A DNA stretch of 64,000 nt from an uncultured Bacteroidales bacterium (GTDB lineage: Bacteria; Bacteroidota; Bacteroidia; Bacteroidales; P3). Within the stretch, counting starts at the first letter, position 1. The number at the start of each line of letters is the position of its first letter. The position numbers and the translations under genes were made by a program. The stretch lies in NCBI GenBank assembly GCA_905235855.1, contig CAJONE010000001.1, positions 62,001-126,000 on the forward strand, written 5' to 3'. Below are positions 59,210 to 64,000 of this stretch, piece after piece. The notes beneath the pieces are model-generated. The model was given only the letters and a program-made list of their open reading frames with translations, had not been told where the DNA came from and searched no databases.

Positions 59210-59217
59210 CAAAGGTA
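59210..59217 (-). promoter_or_regulatory. -7 element for the tRNA-Lys pair
   Basis: Reverse strand TACCTTTG. Confidence 0.55.
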
Positions 59218-59280
59218 CAAACTTTTTTTTAATCTTTCTTGCACAATCGTGAAAATAATGTCAATGTCACCTGCAAACGC

Positions 59281-61236
59281 TTATTTCCCAACGTTGTCGC
59301 TGTTGTCGAGATTCGTGTCGAGTTGGCAGAATACGCTGTTGTTGCTGATAAATTCTGGTACTATCTGTTTCATTTTAGCCACAAGTTGCATGGGGTCCAT
59401 AGATGGCAAAAGGTCAAACAGTTCTGACAACTCTTTTTCTATTTTATCAACAGGATAGTTTGCAACTTGTGCGCGCAGAATTTTAGGATGGTGTGTGGGA
59501 ATTGTGTTTTCTTTCGATGCGAGCAGCTCTTCGTACAGTTTCTCGCCTGGCCTTAGGCCTATCTCCTTGATTTCTATCCCCTGTAGACCCGAAAGCTGAA
59601 TCATCTTTGCGGCAAGATCGTAAATTTTGACCGCACGACCCATGTCGAAAACAAAAATGTCACCGCCCGTACCCATGGCACCTGCTTCAAGCACAAGATT
59701 ACATGCTTCGGGGATAGTCATAAAGTAGCGTGTAATGTCTTTGTGTGTAACGGTTAGCGGGCCGCCGGCAAGCAATTGCTTTTTGAAAAGAGGTATAACG
59801 CTCCCGCTCGAACCCAGCACATTGCCGAAACGGGTTGTGATGAAGTGCGTGTCCTCGGTGGAGTGGTTTTGCACATATATCTCGGCCAATCGTTTTGTAG
59901 CACCCATAACGTTGGTGGGATTGACTGCCTTATCGGTAGAAATCATAACAAATTTCTTGACACCGTATTTGAGTGAAAGGTCTGCAATTGTCTTGGTACC
60001 AAATACATTAACCTTTATAGCTTCGTAAGCGTTTTCTTCCATAAACGGCACATGCTTGTAAGCGGCAGCATGGTATACAATGTCCGGATGATGTGTTTCG
60101 AACAGCTGCTGCATGCGTCGTGAGTCCTTTACGCTGGCGATTACAAACTCCATTTTGTCAGTGTGTTTACAATATGGCTCGATATTTCGGAGTTCATACT
60201 GAATATCGTATAGCGGAGATTCTGCCTGATCCAGCATAATTACCTTTTTAGGTTGGTAGTGCAACACCTGACGGCAAATTTCGCTGCCTATGCTGCCAGC
60301 GGCACCGGTTATGAGAATTATCTTGCCGGTTATGTCGCGTACTATGTTTTCGTTGTCGAGTTTTATGCTTTCGCGCTGAAGGAGGTCTTCTATCTTGATA
60401 TCCTCTATCTGGGCCGAGTTGAAACGTCCACCAATCCATGAGCGGATATGCGGGACGGAGCGAACAGTCAGACCCAGTTCGAGAGCCCTGTTTGTTATCA
60501 GTTGTTTATGCGCTATTTTAAGACTCGGTATTGCGATAATGAGTTGGCGAATGTCTTTTGCGCCGACAAACTTTTCGTTTAATACGTCCTTGCGGCGCAT
60601 AATGGGCACTCCCATTATTGACTGTCCCTGTTTTGACGCACTATCGTCGATGTAAGCTATGATATGGTACTCTAATCGCATATCGGCTTTTAGGGCGCTA
60701 TATGTAATCACACCGGCAGCCCCGGCTCCATAGATTACCACATTGAGGACAGGTCGCTGTTTGCGGATATAATCGTTGTATATGCGCTGGCACACAATCC
60801 TAAACAATACCATCAAAAGAGCCGTGATCATATATGTCATGGTAACGACTGTGTAAGTTGGCAAGTAACAGTATTGCACTATTTGGTGGTTGTTGTTGAA
60901 ATAGATAACAGCAAAACAGAAGACGATACATATTCCGCATGCAAACAATATCTTATAGATGTCGTTCATTCCCGAGTGGCGAAGTATTCCACGGAATGTT
61001 CCCAACACAAGGAATGAGCATAGCGTAACAACCAAACAGAACCCGTAGCGTATGACAATTGCCGTCCAGTCAAGTACTATATCGTTGTCGTGAAGCACGA
61101 AAAACTCTCCTATTGCGAACCCCATGGTCAGGAATAAGAGATCGAACAACAGTATCACGCCTTTGGGTATGGTAGAGTGGCGATATTTGTGTATCAAATT
61201 GAAAATAAGCCCGTGATGCGAAGGATGTGTGGACAT
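59281..61236 (-). CDS. Membrane nucleoside-diphosphate-sugar 4,6-dehydratase (CapD/WbpM-like)
   Basis: N-terminal TM segments; VVIYGAGAAGVITYSAL; ILITGAAGSIGSEICRQVL; MISTDKAVNPTNVMGATKRLAEIYV. Confidence 0.93.
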   Translation of the reverse strand: MSTHPSHHGLIFNLIHKYRHSTIPKGVILLFDLLFLTMGFAIGEFFVLHDNDIVLDWTAIVIRYGFCLVVTLCSFLVLGTFRGILRHSGMNDIYKILFACGICIVFCFAVIYFNNNHQIVQYCYLPTYTVVTMTYMITALLMVLFRIVCQRIYNDYIRKQRPVLNVVIYGAGAAGVITYSALKADMRLEYHIIAYIDDSASKQGQSIMGVPIMRRKDVLNEKFVGAKDIRQLIIAIPSLKIAHKQLITNRALELGLTVRSVPHIRSWIGGRFNSAQIEDIKIEDLLQRESIKLDNENIVRDITGKIILITGAAGSIGSEICRQVLHYQPKKVIMLDQAESPLYDIQYELRNIEPYCKHTDKMEFVIASVKDSRRMQQLFETHHPDIVYHAAAYKHVPFMEENAYEAIKVNVFGTKTIADLSLKYGVKKFVMISTDKAVNPTNVMGATKRLAEIYVQNHSTEDTHFITTRFGNVLGSSGSVIPLFKKQLLAGGPLTVTHKDITRYFMTIPEACNLVLEAGAMGTGGDIFVFDMGRAVKIYDLAAKMIQLSGLQGIEIKEIGLRPGEKLYEELLASKENTIPTHHPKILRAQVANYPVDKIEKELSELFDLLPSMDPMQLVAKMKQIVPEFISNNSVFCQLDTNLDNSDNVGK

Positions 61237-61298
61237 TTATTGGATGGGAGATTAATATAGAACAGAGTTAGACCGCAAGGTACATAATAGGATAAGTT

Positions 61299-62402
61299 TC
61301 AACGTTTGCCATACATTGACTCGTAGTATCTCTGATAGTCGCCGCTGGTAACATTGTTCATCCATTCCTCGTTATCGAGATACCATTTAACAGTCAGCTC
61401 GATTCCCTCGTCGAAGTTTACTTGTGGCTTCCATCCTAGATGGCGATTCAGTTTTGAGGCATCGATAGCGTAGCGAAGGTCGTGGCCTGCACGGTCGGTT
61501 ACGAATGTGATGAGGTTTTCATCCTCGTTTTCGGCGCGACCGAGCAGCCGGTCGACAATCTTTACCATTGTTTTCACGACATCAATGTTTTTCTTTTCGT
61601 TAAACCCACCTATATTGTAGGTCTCACCAGGTATGCCGTTATGAAAAATCAGGTCGATGGCTCTGGCGTGATCCTCAACATAAAGCCAGTCGCGAACGTT
61701 TTCGCCCTTGCCATATACCGGAAGTGGTTTGCGGTTACGTATATTGTTTATAAACAATGGTATGAGTTTTTCCGGAAATTGGTATGGGCCATAATTGTTA
61801 GAACAGTTTGTAATAATGGTTGGCATGCCGTAGGTGTCATGGAATGCGCGGACAAAGTGGTCGCTTGAGGCCTTTGAAGCCGAGTATGGACTGTGGGGCA
61901 TATATTTGTTTTCTTCGGTAAACAGATCGTCGCCATAGGGTCCGTTGCCGTGCCCATCGCCATCGGGCCGGTTGAGTATTAGTGCGCCGTAAACCTCATC
62001 GGTCGATATGTGGTAGAAATTTTTTCCGTCGTATTTTTCCGGCAAGCTTTCCCAATACATGCGAGCCGATTGAAGAAGCGACAGTGTGCCCATCACGTTG
62101 GTTTGTGCGAATGAGAAAGGGTCTTTAATGCTGCGGTCGACATGGCTTTCTGCGGCAAGGTGAACGATGCCGCTTACCTGTTCGTCGCGCATAAGACTAT
62201 AAACCGTGTCAAAGTCGCAGATATCAATACGACGAAACTCGTAGTTGGGGGAATGTTCAACATCTTTCAAGTTTGCCAAATTTCCTGCGTAGGTGAGTTT
62301 GTCGACGTTGATAATGCGATAGTCAGGATACTTGTTCACAAACAGGCGTACAACATGGTTTCCTATAAACCCGGCTCCGCCGGTAATTACGATAGTTTTC
62401 AT
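61299..62402 (-). CDS. rfbB: dTDP-glucose 4,6-dehydratase
   Basis: ITGGAGFIGNHVVRLF; HLAAESHVDRSI; HISTDEVYG; YSASKASSDHFVRAFHDTYGMPTIITNCSNNYGPYQFPEKLIPL. Confidence 0.95.
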   Translation of the reverse strand: MKTIVITGGAGFIGNHVVRLFVNKYPDYRIINVDKLTYAGNLANLKDVEHSPNYEFRRIDICDFDTVYSLMRDEQVSGIVHLAAESHVDRSIKDPFSFAQTNVMGTLSLLQSARMYWESLPEKYDGKNFYHISTDEVYGALILNRPDGDGHGNGPYGDDLFTEENKYMPHSPYSASKASSDHFVRAFHDTYGMPTIITNCSNNYGPYQFPEKLIPLFINNIRNRKPLPVYGKGENVRDWLYVEDHARAIDLIFHNGIPGETYNIGGFNEKKNIDVVKTMVKIVDRLLGRAENEDENLITFVTDRAGHDLRYAIDASKLNRHLGWKPQVNFDEGIELTVKWYLDNEEWMNNVTSGDYQRYYESMYGKR

Positions 62403-62430
62403 TCTTATAATATTGTTTGTTTGATAATTA

Positions 62431-63297
62431 CTACTTGATACTTATATTTTCAAGACATAGTTTCAGGCTTGTCAGCCAGTAAGGAATTTCAATGCCGAAT
62501 GTGGTCTTTATTTTGGTTTTGTCTAATACGGAATAACTTGGACGAACCACTTTGCTACGGTATTCGCTGCTGCGACAAGGTAATATATGGCATTTGCTGC
62601 CAGACATTTGTGCAATAGCTTGCGCGAAATCATACCAGCTGCATACCCCTTCGTTCGAAAAATTGTACAGTCCGCAATGTGTTTCAAAATGTTTGGTTTC
62701 AATGATGTTAAATATTGCTTTGGCCAAGTCTCCGGCGTAAGTGGGAGTCCCTACCTGATCGTAAACCACCGACAGATTTTCGTGAGAAGACATAAGAGAC
62801 AACATGGTTTTAACGAAATTGTGTCCATATTCACTGTAAAGCCATGCCGTGCGGATGATAATATGAGGGCAATTGCTTGATATCAAGGCTTGCTCGCCAG
62901 CGAGTTTAGTGCGTCCATAGACACCCAACGGATTAACCACGGCCTGTTCGTTGCAAGGTGTATTGTATAGGTTGCCGCCAAATACGTAATCGGTGGAGAC
63001 GTGCAACATGAAGCCCCCTCTTTTTGCCATAGAAGAGGCTAAAATCTTAACTGCAAGGCGATTGACGTTGTCGGCTTCCGGTTCGGCGTCTTCGGCGGCA
63101 TCGACATTGGTATATGCCGCACAGTTTATCACGCAATCTATCGATTGCGAATCAACAAATCGTGCAACGCTTTCTTCGGATGTGATATCAAGCGTTTCGA
63201 TATCGGTAAATAACCAGTGGTTTGTTGAGGTATTGGATGCAAGCAGTCTGATGTGTGTGCCCAACTGTCCGTTTGCTCCTGTAACCAAAATGTTCAT
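62431..63297 (-). CDS. rfbD: dTDP-4-dehydrorhamnose reductase
   Basis: ILVTGANGQLGTHIR; INCAAYTNVDAAE; HVSTDYVFGG; GVYGRTKLAGEQAL. Confidence 0.94.
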   Translation of the reverse strand: MNILVTGANGQLGTHIRLLASNTSTNHWLFTDIETLDITSEESVARFVDSQSIDCVINCAAYTNVDAAEDAEPEADNVNRLAVKILASSMAKRGGFMLHVSTDYVFGGNLYNTPCNEQAVVNPLGVYGRTKLAGEQALISSNCPHIIIRTAWLYSEYGHNFVKTMLSLMSSHENLSVVYDQVGTPTYAGDLAKAIFNIIETKHFETHCGLYNFSNEGVCSWYDFAQAIAQMSGSKCHILPCRSSEYRSKVVRPSYSVLDKTKIKTTFGIEIPYWLTSLKLCLENISIK

Positions 63298-63324
63298 TTG
63301 AGCAATATTTTTTATGATGAATTT

Positions 63325-63876
63325 TTAAAACGGGGATTCAATATCTGATAGTAGCGGATTGCAACTGTCTTTTGGGGAGAGTATAACATTTTGAGGTGGT
63401 ATAAGCCAGTCAATTCCAATTGACGGGTCGTTCCACGCTATGGAGCCTTCTGCTTCGGGGTGATAATAATTGTCGCATTTGTACTGGAATATAACGTCTT
63501 GGCTGAGGACAGAGAATCCGTGTGCCATGCCACGAGGTAGAAAAAGTTGTAGATGATTTTCGCCTGAAAGTTTGACAGCTATGTATTTGCCATATGTTTT
63601 TGAATTGCGGCGTAAGTCAACCGCCACGTCAAGAACTTCGCCAGATACAACTCGAATAAGTTTGGCTTGCGCGTATGGCGGTTTTTGAAAGTGCAGGCCG
63701 CGTACTACTCCGTAATGAGAGCGCGATTCATTGTCCTGCACGAAATATTCTTTTTGGCCAAGTGCATCGGTATATCTTTTCGTATGGTAGCTCTCGAAAA
63801 AATAGCCGCGACTGTCGCCAAACACATCCGGTTCTATTATCACAACACCGTCTAATTCAGTTTTTTTAATATTCAT
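63325..63876 (-). CDS. rfbC: dTDP-4-dehydrorhamnose 3,5-epimerase
   Basis: VVIIEPDVFGDSRGYFFESY; GVVRGLHFQKPPYAQAKLIRVVSGEVLDVAVDLR; LFLPRGMAHGFSVLS. Confidence 0.95.
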   Translation of the reverse strand: MNIKKTELDGVVIIEPDVFGDSRGYFFESYHTKRYTDALGQKEYFVQDNESRSHYGVVRGLHFQKPPYAQAKLIRVVSGEVLDVAVDLRRNSKTYGKYIAVKLSGENHLQLFLPRGMAHGFSVLSQDVIFQYKCDNYYHPEAEGSIAWNDPSIGIDWLIPPQNVILSPKDSCNPLLSDIESPF

Positions 63877-63906
63877 AATATTCTATCCTATGTGGGTTTA
63901 AATATG

Positions 63907-63939
63907 CAAAGATACTAAATTTTGGTAATGGTTTCGCAA
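63907..63939 (-). promoter_or_regulatory. Probable promoter for rfbC-rfbD-rfbB
   Basis: Reverse strand TTG-N22-TATCTTTG. Confidence 0.6.
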
Positions 63940-64000
63940 GGTTACGGTGAATCTGCAGTTGTGTTATGATTGATCGTGAATATAATAATGACGTGTGAAA

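Noticed and set aside
1-64000. Prophage, transposon, toxin-antitoxin or defence island
   Set aside because: No transposase, integrase, phage structural, restriction-modification or toxin-antitoxin motif was recognised in any listed ORF.

Overview
The window looks like chromosomal DNA from a Bacteroidales-type bacterium. Support comes from TAnnTTTG-type -7 promoter elements, DUF4290, and proteins with type IX secretion (T9SS) C-terminal domains. Most of it is housekeeping genes: nadK (partial), msbA-like ABC exporter, purB, murA, pyrD/pyrK, trmH-like, tRNA-His, mtnA, rbfA, lolE-like, trpS, rluA-like, nadA, ybeY, mnmG, aroB, comF, queA, pssA, an AddB-like nuclease, rsmA. The right third is a surface-polysaccharide region: wzz/wzy/wzx, a WbpB/WbpE/WbpD-type diacetamido-uronate pathway, two glycosyltransferases, an O-antigen ligase-like gene, a CapD/WbpM-like gene and rfbBDC. 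There are two tandem tRNA-Lys genes. I found no CRISPR array, transposase or prophage. The main hunt results are: (1) a probable replication-origin region at about 25.8-26.3 kb, where GC skew flips independently of gene orientation, a 440-bp AT-rich gap sits upstream of mnmG, and two 15/16 parS-like palindromes flank it; (2) a fused FAD/Fe-S oxidase translationally packed inside the WbpB-WbpE...WbpD operon, possibly recycling 2-hydroxyglutarate from the WbpB reaction; (3) a structured, terminator-ended RNA or leader upstream of a giant T9SS surface protein; (4) an A7 tract separating an ATG from a signal peptide in a T9SS cargo gene. All family names come from reading sequence motifs; no database search was run.
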